This document shows, piece after piece, positions 1-6,471 of a stretch of 7,496 bases of DNA. This DNA is from Microcaldota archaeon. Its GTDB lineage: Archaea > Micrarchaeota > Micrarchaeia > Micrarchaeales > CABMGC01. The stretch covers positions 1 to 7,496 of the forward strand of contig JAKBQS010000044.1 of assembly GCA_021835105.1 (NCBI GenBank), written 5' to 3'. The notes under the pieces were generated by a model that saw nothing but the letters and a program-made list of their open reading frames with translations, had not been told where the DNA came from and ran no database searches. The position numbers and the translations under genes are program-made. The stretch's first letter is position 1, and every line of letters starts with the position of its first letter.

Positions 1-2
1 AG

Positions 3-479
3 TCGCTTAACGCAACATTCCATATAACATCTGGTACGAACACCTGCTTTGATGCGATTGCAGTGAATGCAACCACACTGTCAAAGAGCGTGAACAATTC
101 TGTCATAACTGCGGTTAACTATACTATAAATAGGGCAAACGTATCCACAGATGCAACACTGCACTACTCATGCAGCATACCAAACTCTGATGTAGCTCCA
201 TTCATACTCAGAAACGGCACATGGCAGGAGATAACCCCATTCACACTGAATGCAGCTGCCTGCACAGTTGAATTTGCAGTTCCTTCAGATCCTGTAATAG
301 CGCTTCTTAACACTGCACATCCAAACACAACAACTGCAAATACGACCAGTACTGTAATCTCATCTTATACCTCAACTCCAAACCAGCCAAATTCAGGATT
401 CATCTACATACTCCTGCTGATAATAATCATAATAATCATAGCTGTACTGCTCTACTACATGACGAGAAGAAGGCGCTGA
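3..479 (+). CDS. C-terminal part of a membrane-anchored surface glycoprotein (5' end outside window)
   Basis: The reading frame is open from base 3 to the TGA at 477-479. A GTG at 63 is in frame, but the frame continues upstream without a stop, so the gene probably begins before the window. Numbering from that GTG, the chain has a Ser/Thr/Asn-rich domain of about 82 residues with a Cys pair (C37, C67), then a low-complexity Thr/Ser/Asn/Pro linker (about 83-111). A single hydrophobic segment rich in Ile and Leu follows (about 113-132), and the chain ends in four arginines. This is the usual layout of an archaeal cell-surface protein anchored by its C-terminus with the basic tail inside. At least seven N-X-S/T sequons (for example N11, N19, N26, N51, N88, N93) fit heavy N-glycosylation. 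The stretch around N51-G-T-W54 loosely recalls PGF-pre-PGF-type domains of archaeal surface proteins, but this is a weak impression. The specific function is unknown. Confidence 0.8.
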   Translation, partial: SLNATFHITSGTNTCFDAIAVNATTLSKSVNNSVITAVNYTINRANVSTDATLHYSCSIPNSDVAPFILRNGTWQEITPFTLNAAACTVEFAVPSDPVIALLNTAHPNTTTANTTSTVISSYTSTPNQPNSGFIYILLLIIIIIIIAVLLYYMTRRRR

Positions 480-545
480 ACCTGTCATAAGGCCTTAATC
501 AACTAATCTGCTGCATGGTAGGAGTTGTTCAAGGAGAAGTGCCAT

Positions 546-558
546 ATATTTATATACC
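546..558 (+). promoter_or_regulatory. Archaeal TATA box, promoter of the 23S rRNA gene
   Basis: An AT-rich TTTATATA element lies about 200 bp before the mature 23S and just after the end of the upstream protein gene. A transcript start about 25 bp downstream (about 577-582) would give a leader of roughly 170 nt. No 16S gene or other rRNA lies between it and the 23S, so the 23S appears to be transcribed from its own promoter. Confidence 0.6.
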
Positions 559-577
559 TTGCTATGCTAATTTATGC

Positions 578-751
578 TGTGCAATTTATGGCCGGCATGA
601 GCTTGTAGAGGAAGCTTGTGTTTAGAGAGCACTATCTGCTTGATGAAGAATACGTCACATATAGTGAATGCTATCTCTGCTGCAAATGTTGTGTCTGCAC
701 ATGTGATATTGCATCAATTGCAATGGATTCGAGGAGAAGTGAGGCTTGATT
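578..751 (+). other. Pre-23S rRNA 5' leader with the 5' strand of the processing stem
   Basis: This stretch lies between the predicted transcript start and the first recognisable 23S bases. No gene is visible in it. Bases 733-748 are complementary to 3602-3616 after the 23S: 15 base pairs interrupted only by a one-base bulge (T740). T750-753 can also pair with A3598-3601. Such a stem enclosing the 23S is typical of archaeal pre-rRNA, where it is cut to release the mature rRNA. I could not recognise a clear bulge-helix-bulge motif within it. Confidence 0.6.
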
Positions 752-3600
752 TTAATTAAGCCACCTAGAGGATGGCTTGGCTCTAGCAGCGACGAAAGTC
801 GTGGCAAGCTGCGATAAGCCCAGGGTAGGCGCATGTCAGCCTTTGAACCTGGGATTACTGAATAGTACGCTATGAATAATGGCGTATGCAGACGCACGGA
901 ATTGAAATGACTTAGTACGTGCAGGAAAAGAAAGCAATTGCGATGCCGTAAGTAAAACGATTGAAAGCGGTACAGGGCAAACCGAATTCATGCTTGCGAA
1001 AGCATGTAGATGTGGGCAGTTTACTGCTCTGTTGCAAAGCCGAAGGCTCTGGAAAGAGCTCTCATAGAGGGTGATAGGCCCGTAGGCAAATGCAATGGAG
1101 AGGCGCTGTAGAAGAGTAGCTCAGCTTTGGTATGTTGAGTGAATATGGGGGCATTAAACTCCAACCCTAAACATTGGCTAGAGACCGATAGAGAATAAGT
1201 AGCGTGAGCGAAAGCTGAAAAGAACCCGCACGCGCGGGAGTGAAATAGATCTGAAACTAGGTGGTTACAAGAAGGTGCGGCACGAAAGGGTAGAAGCATG
1301 CGGAAGCGAAGTGGCGGAAGCCATCAGCGACGCGTGTGGACCAGTGTCGTATCATTCTTCTTGAAGCAAGAGCCAGGGAGTGTATCGGAGTGGCGAGCTT
1401 AACCGCATAGTGAAAGCGAGGGCGCGCAAGCAATGAGGCGCCAGGCATGAAAATGCCCAAGTCACTTCTTTACGACCCGAAGCCATTGTGATCTATTCGC
1501 GGCCAGGACGAAGCCGGATTTACATCCGGTGGAGGTCCGCTACCTGTCATGGTATATCCTGTTGGGTGAGCTGCGATTAGGGGCGATAGACCACTCGAAC
1601 ATGGCAATAGCGGGTCCCCTCCGAAGTATCTTTAGGATAGCCTTTGGCGAGCTTGCATCTGCGGTAGAGCGACCGATCAGAAGTCTTAGGGTCGAAAGGC
1701 CCTACCTTCTTGTCAAACTCCGAATGCAGATGCTGCGTAGACCCAAGGAGTCGGGGATGTTGGGTAAGCTAGCATCCCGTTGCTGAAATGACAGTTTCTA
1801 AGGTTAAGGTCCCTAAATCTTGGTTGAGTGCATCAAAGGAAGGCATTGTCGTAGACAGTCGGGAGGTAGGCTCAGAAGCAGCCATCCTTCAAAAAACGCG
1901 TAATAGCGTACCGATTGAGACAGCGCAGTCTGAAGATGGACGGGGCTAAACCAAGTACCGAAACCCTAGCGCCGAGAGGCGGGTAGGAGGGCGTGCTGCG
2001 CGGGCAGAAGTATGCTTTTGAGAGCGTATGGACTGCGCAGCAGTGAAAATCCTGGTATAAGTAACAGCATATAGGGGTGAGAATCCCCTACGCCGAAAGC
2101 ACAAGGTTTTCCTTGCAATGATCGTCAGCTGGGAGTTAGCCGATCCTAAGCCTGGAGCTAATCACTACCAGGCGAAAGGGAAGCATGTTAATATTCATGT
2201 GCCTAGAACGTAGGCGTGGCAACACAAGGCGTATTTCTGACGCTTGAGGATAGGTCTGTAAACAGGTCCAAATGGCTATGGAGTCTTATTATGAGGAGAA
2301 ATAGCTAAATGAACTGACAATGGCCAAGTTCTTGAGCCCGTGAAAAGGGAATACGCAACAATCGTTCTAGATCGTACCAAGAACCAGTACAGGTGCTGCT
2401 GGCTGAAAAAGCCAAGGCGTGTCAGGAGAACTCAGGTCAGGGAAATCGGCAAAATAGTGGTGTATGTTTTCTACAAACCATGTCTGCGCTTGGTAAGCGC
2501 AGATAGCATTGACAAGGGAAGAGCGACTGTTTATCAAAAACACAACTCGCCGCAAAGCCGTAAGGCTTAGTACAGCGGGTGACGCCTGCTCACCGCTAGT
2601 CCGCGAAACCCCAATTCAACGGGACTAAGCGCTAGCAAAGAGCGGGAGTAACTCTGACTCTCTTAAGGTAGCGTAATACCTCGTCACTTAATAGGTGACT
2701 TGCATGAATGGCGTAACGACTCTTCTACTGTCCCGACCTGGGACCTGGTGAAATTACTACGTGGTGTACATGCCACGTTCTCTCAGTGGGTAGCGAAGTC
2801 TCTATGAAACTTGACTATAGCCTGTTGCTGCTGAGTGAGAAGTGCTGCAAAGTGTAAGTGGGAGCGTCGAAGCCCTGATTCCGGTCAGGGTGGAGCGACA
2901 ATGTAACACCACTCTGCGCTTTTTACTCGGCTAACCCAACAAGGGACAACAGCAGGTGGATAGTTGGACTGGGCGGTTGCTTTCGATAAAGAAACGAAAG
3001 TGATCAATGCTCTGCTTAGGTGGGTTGGAAACCCACCGTTAAGCATAAAGGCAAATGCAGGGCTGACTGTATCTCGAAAAGCGGGAGATGCAGACTGGAA
3101 ACAGTGACTTAACGAACGTTGGATGCTCTTTTAATGGGGCACCAAGCTGTCAAACAAGTTACTCTAGAGGTAACCGGTTCGTGGCGGGTGAGAGTTCACA
3201 TCGACCCCGCCGTTTGATACACCGATATGGGCTCATCTCATCCTGGCGGTGCAGGAGCCGCCAAGGGTTGGACTGCTCGTCCATTAAAGAGATACGCGAG
3301 CTGAGTTCAGTACGTCGCGAGACAGTACGGTAGCAACTACTGGGAGTGTAAGTGTCAGAGGATAAGAACTTTTTAATACGAGAGGAACGAAAGTTCGGCG
3401 CCTCTAGTGTACCGGTTGTCATTATGGCATTGCCGGGTAGCCACGCGCTAAGCGGATAAGTCCTGAATGCATATAAGGACGAAGCCGCATCCGAAACGAG
3501 ACACTCAGTGCGGCCATAGTACATGGCCTTGATAGGGCGGGCGTGTAAGCAGGGAGCTAACGCGACCTGTGAGCGCACCGCAACTAACGCATTACACAAA
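752..3600 (+). rRNA. 23S ribosomal RNA (complete, ends approximate)
   Basis: This is a large-subunit rRNA of about 2.85 kb, normal for archaea, with no obvious intron. Landmarks run in the expected order. The 5' domain segment ending GCTGCGATAAGCC is at about 761-819. The GTPase-associated centre around GGCTCAGAAGCAGCCATC is at about 1868-1887. CTCTTAAGGTAGCG is near 2660-2673. The strands around the peptidyl-transferase centre are near 2791-2815, 3160-3180, 3215-3235 and 3300-3335. The A-loop is near 3268-3283, and the sarcin-ricin loop ATACGAGAGGA is at 3376-3386. The terminal segment CTAACGCATTACAC lies just before the processing stem. The exact 5' and 3' ends are set from the flanking stem and may be off by about 10 bases. 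Several near-universal residues differ (see findings), while some paired positions change in a compensatory way. No 16S, 5S or tRNA gene neighbours it. Confidence 0.95.
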
Positions 3601-3601
3601 A

Positions 3602-3616
3602 CAAGCCTCCTTCTCC
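3602..3616 (+). other. 3' strand of the 23S processing stem
   Basis: CAAGCCTCCTTCTCC is the reverse complement of 733-748 apart from one bulged base. It lies immediately after the 23S 3' end and should close the pre-23S as a long stem for endonuclease processing. The same 15 bases are carried in all three downstream repeat copies, where no second 5' strand is available. Confidence 0.65.
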
Positions 3617-3635
3617 TTACCTATTTTTTATTTTT
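3617..3635 (+). terminator. T-rich transcription terminator of the 23S gene
   Basis: A pyrimidine-rich stretch ends in T6-A-T5 directly after the processing stem. Archaeal RNA polymerase terminates at such T-runs without needing a hairpin. Every downstream repeat copy contains the same run, so each cassette also ends in a plus-strand terminator. Confidence 0.6.
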
Positions 3636-3670
3636 CAAAGAATAGGCGGAATAGCGCTAGCCATGCAGGA

Positions 3671-3693
3671 TGTTGAAAAAGAGTATACTCTTT
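3671..3693 (-). terminator. Hairpin terminator of the RelE-type operon (minus strand)
   Basis: AAAGAGTATACTCTTT at 3678-3693 is a perfect 16-base palindrome touching the toxin stop codon. Read on the minus strand it is extended by further T residues, giving a hairpin-plus-U-run end for the toxin-antitoxin transcript before it would run into the 23S 3' end. Confidence 0.45.
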
Positions 3694-4000
3694 ACCTTAA
3701 GGTATCATGGTCCACGTACGCTACCATCTCAACACTCTTTAAAGAATCATTTATCCTGTAATAAAGCAGATTATTCTTAACATGAACCTCCCACAGCCCC
3801 TTATACTCGCTGCGCATCGGCTTGCCAAAATGATATGGATCATCCAGGATCTTAGAAATCTTCCCTGCAATCTCTTTATAAGTCTCAACGTCCCGCTTCT
3901 TCATCCTTACAAGTAATTTTTCGACTCTAGGCGCAAACGTTACAGAATAAGGCAAATAACCACCAAAACCTGTCTTACCTTGATTTTTTGTCAAAAGCAT
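3692..4000 (-). CDS. RelE/ParE-superfamily toxin (mRNA interferase-like)
   Basis: This is a basic protein of 102 residues. After a short N-terminal extension, a RelE-type core begins around Y17 (YSVTFAPRVEKLL), with a helical region rich in Lys, Arg and Glu. It continues through ILDDPYHFGKPMRSEYKGLW and the C-terminal strands EVHVKNNLLYYRI and VEMVAYVDHD. The order 'DP..GKP....KGLWEVHV....L.YRI......V.YVDHD' is the usual signature of small archaeal RelE/YafQ-like toxins, which cleave mRNA on the ribosome. Activity here is inferred. The gene overlaps the end of its upstream partner by 26 bases, suggesting translational coupling. The ATG at 4000 is used because the overlap supports it; a start at TTG (Leu16) is possible. 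It forms cassette 1 with the antitoxin and is transcribed towards the 23S gene. Confidence 0.8.
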   Translation of the reverse strand: MLLTKNQGKTGFGGYLPYSVTFAPRVEKLLVRMKKRDVETYKEIAGKISKILDDPYHFGKPMRSEYKGLWEVHVKNNLLYYRINDSLKSVEMVAYVDHDTLR

Positions 4001-4211
4001 TCCAGTTTTTGTATGTCCTTCCCTTTCCGCTCTCCAGCTCCCTGAGACCCTTCTCTATCTCCGCCCTTGCCTTCCTGCTCAGTTTTATCTCAGTCCCTGC
4101 ATCCGAAAGTTCGCTGAGTTCTGATGCTATCGTACTCAGCAGCTTTGTTATACTGTCTAATTTTGCATTTATGATTTTAGCACCATCAAGCTGTACTTCC
4201 TGCTGTTTCAT
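3975..4211 (-). CDS. Antitoxin of the RelE-type pair
   Basis: This is a small, charged protein of 78 residues upstream of and overlapping the toxin. The N-terminal half (MKQQEVQLDGAKIINAKL, then LLSTIASELSEL) could form a dimerising helix. The C-terminal part (ARAEIEKGLRELESGKGRTY, ending KNWNAFDKK) matches the 'EIEKGL.ELESGKG..Y..W..F' tails that wrap around RelE-type toxins. The ATG at 4211 was chosen because a Shine-Dalgarno-like AGGTGGA lies about 4 bases before it. An upstream ATG at 4235 lacks such a site. A still longer frame starting inside repeat copy B is only the repeat read in reverse. By analogy with this family it should neutralise the toxin and may repress the operon. I do not recognise a specific DNA-binding fold. 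Confidence 0.7.
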   Translation of the reverse strand: MKQQEVQLDGAKIINAKLDSITKLLSTIASELSELSDAGTEIKLSRKARAEIEKGLRELESGKGRTYKNWNAFDKKSR

Positions 4212-4265
4212 TATTCCACCTAATACATTTGGCATGCTCAGATTCTTAACTCTTAGCACAGCAAT

Positions 4266-4327
4266 GCGCACCGCAACTAACGCATTACACAAAACAAGCC
4301 TCCTTCTCCTTACCTATTTTTTATTTT
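4266..4327 (+). repeat. Repeat copy B (62 bp, displaced 23S tail plus terminator)
   Basis: These 62 bases are identical to 3573-3634. The base immediately to the left differs from copy A, so the boundary is sharp. It separates cassette 1 (toxin-antitoxin) from cassette 2 (ATPase). Unlike the other copies, the downstream GCCATGCAG motif is not present. Read on the minus strand, the A-rich end could serve as an upstream AT element for the antitoxin gene, but no good TATA box is evident. Confidence 0.95.
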
Positions 4328-4372
4328 CCTAACTTCTCTATGCAAGCCAGTATACATTATTTCATATATATT

Positions 4373-4437
4373 ATTCGTTCCCTAAAGGAACAAAAGATAT
4401 TAATATTCGTTCCCTAAAGGAACGAAAGGTATAAATA
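4373..4437 (+). promoter_or_regulatory. Doubled palindromic operator and TATA box of the ATPase gene
   Basis: Two near-identical 33-bp units start at 4373 and 4405 (period 32). Each contains TTCGTTCC, five bases (CTAAA), then GGAACGAA: perfect arms in unit 2 (4406-4426), one mismatch in unit 1 (4374-4394). Unit 2 runs straight into TATAAATA (4430-4437), so a protein bound there would cover the promoter. The TATA box is about 25 bp before the ATG at 4460, so the mRNA should be leaderless or nearly so. Confidence 0.75.
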
Positions 4438-4459
4438 TGTTTTTCCATACAATAACTGC

Positions 4460-5728
4460 ATGGAAATAGAGGAGACGTTAAGGCTTCTTAACAGCTGGTG
4501 GATATCAGGCAAGATAAGGGAGGATCTAGCCAAGAGCTATAAGCGGCAGGCATTTGAAGAGGCACACTCTCTGCTTACCAAGTATAAAGAGGTTATAGTG
4601 CTTACAGGTCTGAGGAGGGTAGGCAAGACTACAATAATGTACCAGCTTATGGATAAGCTCCTGCACACCACTAATCCGCTGAACATATTATACTTTACGT
4701 TTGATTATGGCCAAGCTGAACTGATATCAGTACTTGATTCATACCAAAAAATTACCGGAGTGGACTGGAAGAAAAACAAGATATTCGTGTTCCTGGACGA
4801 GATTCAGATACTTGACAATTGGGGCAGTCAGATAAAGGTTCTTCATGACTCGATGCCCAACATAAGATTCATAATATCTGGATCAGCATCTCTGCAACTA
4901 GAAAGAAGTGCGATGCACAATCTTGCAGGAAGGCATTTTCTAATAGACGTGCCTGTATTATCGTTAAAGGAGTATTACTCTTTAAAGCATGACAAGGTAA
5001 TCAATAATACCAGGCTTTACTATGACGAAATAATCTCTGATATCGACGAGTATATAACAAAGCCATTCCCTGAACTGGCAAGGGTGACTGACAGAGTAAG
5101 AGCATATGAATACATAAACGAAAGTATAGTATCAAAGGTGATAAGCCTGGATCTATCAAAAGAATTCGACAATGTAGATGTAAATATGTTAAATTCTCTA
5201 ACAGAGATATTCTATTCTGATCCTGGAATGATATTAAACGTGGACAGCCTTTCCAGAACCTTGGCAAAAAGAAAACAGGAAGTGGAGAGGCATATCTACA
5301 TGCTTGAATTCTCAAAACTTATCCGCATTATAAAGAACTACAGGCCTTCAATGGTATCAGAATCAAGAAAACTGAGAAAAGTATATCCATATGACATATC
5401 CCTTGCCATTGCTAAAAATCCATCGCTTGATATAGGGAAGATTACGGAGACATTGATTATCTCAAGACTCGAAATAAAAAGATACTGGAGAGAGGGAACC
5501 AGAGAGGTTGACGCCCTGTTTGGTGAAGGCAAGAACATGCTTCCTGTAGAAATAAAAGCTTCGGATACCTTTAAGGAAGAGTACAAAAAAGATCTCGATT
5601 ACTTTATAGCAAAATTCAAGCCTAAACACGGACTACTTTTCTATAATGGCAAGAGGAAGATAGAAGGAAAGGTAACTGCGGTAAATATCAAAGATATCCT
5701 CCTGTTTGGGAATGAAGCCTTTGTGTAA
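4460..5728 (+). CDS. AAA-family ATPase with C-terminal DUF4143-type domain
   Basis: This 422-residue protein has the layout of the archaeal and bacterial AAA_14/DUF4143 ATPases. The Walker A motif GLRRVGKTT is at 50-58. The Walker B motif IFVFLDEIQ is at 108-116, with D113-E114 for Mg and catalysis. A sensor-like strand FIISGSAS is at 137-144. A helical, winged-helix-like middle region (about 205-300) follows. The C-terminal domain has REVDALF (348-354) and LPVEIKAS (361-368), giving D351...E364-I-K366, the D...ExK spacing of PD-(D/E)XK nuclease-like folds. The family is common in archaea, often next to mobile DNA, and its biological role is poorly known. Start choice: ATG 4460 fits a TATA box about 25 bp upstream, implying a leaderless mRNA. 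It is the only plus-strand gene among the three cassettes, and repeat copy C would act as its terminator. Whether the nuclease-like site is active cannot be told from sequence. Confidence 0.85.
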   Translation: MEIEETLRLLNSWWISGKIREDLAKSYKRQAFEEAHSLLTKYKEVIVLTGLRRVGKTTIMYQLMDKLLHTTNPLNILYFTFDYGQAELISVLDSYQKITGVDWKKNKIFVFLDEIQILDNWGSQIKVLHDSMPNIRFIISGSASLQLERSAMHNLAGRHFLIDVPVLSLKEYYSLKHDKVINNTRLYYDEIISDIDEYITKPFPELARVTDRVRAYEYINESIVSKVISLDLSKEFDNVDVNMLNSLTEIFYSDPGMILNVDSLSRTLAKRKQEVERHIYMLEFSKLIRIIKNYRPSMVSESRKLRKVYPYDISLAIAKNPSLDIGKITETLIISRLEIKRYWREGTREVDALFGEGKNMLPVEIKASDTFKEEYKKDLDYFIAKFKPKHGLLFYNGKRKIEGKVTAVNIKDILLFGNEAFV

Positions 5729-5754
5729 TTATGACAAACCAGCCAGATGCCTTA

Positions 5755-5769
5755 CTGTAATAATTACAG
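5755..5769. repeat. Short inverted repeat at the left edge of repeat copy C
   Basis: CTGTAAT-A-ATTACAG is a perfect 7-base inverted repeat, 26 bases after the ATPase stop codon. Its last three bases are the first three bases of the 86-bp match with the 23S end. It could be part of a hairpin at the end of the ATPase mRNA, or mark a recombination boundary. Confidence 0.5.
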
Positions 5770-5852
5770 GGAGCTAACGCGACCTGTGAGCGCACCGCAA
5801 CTAACGCATTACACAAAACAAGCCTCCTTCTCCTTACCTATTTTTTATTTTT
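5767..5852 (+). repeat. Repeat copy C (86 bp, longest displaced 23S tail plus terminator)
   Basis: The match to 3550-3635 is exact over 86 bases: the 62-bp core (5790-5851) plus 23 more bases of 23S on the left and one extra T on the right. It separates the ATPase cassette from the AbiE-like cassette and would terminate the ATPase transcript. GCCATGCAG follows at 5875-5883. Confidence 0.95.
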
Positions 5853-5885
5853 AAGAAGCATAGCGTAAGCTCAGGCCATGCAGCA

Positions 5886-6467
5886 TTACTTTTCCTTCAA
5901 AAGGCACATTACCTTATTGGCAAACCTTTTATCATAGTTGTCCAGGTACTTCCTTACCTTCTTCCTGTCAACTGTCTTAAGCAGCTTGACCATGGCCTCA
6001 TCATGTACATAATGCCTGAAATAAACCAGGTCTATAAATGTCTTCTCTAAATCTGAAACCGGAAGCCATGTCTTGCCCTGCCCGACAAGCTCAAAACCAA
6101 AGAAGTGCCTGTTCTCAATCCTATGTATCACATAATTTCTTCCCGCGAAATTCCTCAGGCCATTTCTAACCTTTCTGGTAGTAACTACTACTGGATTGGA
6201 TCCCTGCTCTATGATATTATGCATATATAGTGCATCCTCCAGGCCATAATAAAACGGCTTAAATGCAAATCCTACTACATGTGCATCTTCATGGAATGTA
6301 TAGAAGCCTCTTGTTATCCGATAAATCTCTCCACTGCTCTCAAGGTTATGCAGTATGATATGTGCATATGCTGGATGTCCCTGATTTGCAACAAGCCACG
6401 ATTTTATCTCATTGACCCCGAATACCGGAAACTCTTCTTTGGAGAAATTCTCCCGTATTTTATCCAT
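5886..6467 (-). CDS. AbiEi-type antitoxin / transcriptional regulator
   Basis: This 193-residue protein has an N-terminal winged helix (about 1-60) with VNEIKSWL, then IILHNLESSGEIYRITRGFY, the 'L...G.I.RI.RGFY' wing typical of AbiEi-like regulators. The second domain holds PFYYGLEDALYMHNI (71-85), a strand PVVVTT (92-97) and WLPVSDLEKTFIDLVYF (134-150), which fits the AbiEi C-terminal domain pattern 'v.d.EKT.iDl'. In characterised AbiE systems the antitoxin does not bind the toxin; it opposes its action and represses the operon (type IV). That role is inferred here. The ATG at 6467 lies four bases after the stop of the upstream toxin gene, so the two are cotranscribed and probably translationally coupled. 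The gene ends close to repeat copy C and is transcribed towards it. Confidence 0.75.
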   Translation of the reverse strand: MDKIRENFSKEEFPVFGVNEIKSWLVANQGHPAYAHIILHNLESSGEIYRITRGFYTFHEDAHVVGFAFKPFYYGLEDALYMHNIIEQGSNPVVVTTRKVRNGLRNFAGRNYVIHRIENRHFFGFELVGQGKTWLPVSDLEKTFIDLVYFRHYVHDEAMVKLLKTVDRKKVRKYLDNYDKRFANKVMCLLKEK

Positions 6468-6471
6468 ATAC

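Larger units (their letters stand above)
3550..3635 (+). repeat. Repeat copy A: native 23S 3' end, stem strand and terminator
   Basis: This is the original copy, joined to the rest of the 23S gene. The 62-bp core (3573-3634) is identical in all four copies. The full 86 bp (3550-3635) is also identical to copy C. The core takes in roughly the last 25-30 nt of mature 23S, the 3' processing-stem strand and the T-run. About 25 bases later the motif GCCATGCAGGA (3660-3670) also recurs after copies C and D. Confidence 0.95.

Noticed and set aside
640..690. C/D-box sRNA candidate (TTGATGAAG near 636-644) in the 23S leader
   Set aside because: A C-box-like TGATGA is present but I could not find a properly spaced D box or C'/D' pair.
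2340..2570. Possible rRNA intron or homing endonuclease in the 23S gene
   Set aside because: Total 23S length is normal for archaea and the surrounding conserved segments are contiguous. The frame has no LAGLIDADG or other endonuclease motif.
655..3599. Several open frames of 60-150 codons on both strands inside the 23S region (for example 1529-1786, 2340-2570, 3159-3599)
   Set aside because: They lie wholly inside conserved rRNA, have no recognisable domains and overlap rRNA landmarks. They are chance frames in structured RNA.
4212..4292. N-terminal extension of the antitoxin beginning in repeat copy B (TTG start, CNALVAVR)
   Set aside because: The same residues appear in the reverse frame over the 23S end at copy A, so they are just the repeat read backwards. 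The ATG at 4211 has a much better ribosome binding site.
3988..4332. Plus-strand open frame of 114 codons opposite the antitoxin
   Set aside because: It lies antisense to the well-supported antitoxin and runs into the repeat and T-run. It is Ser/Leu-rich with no domain and no promoter.
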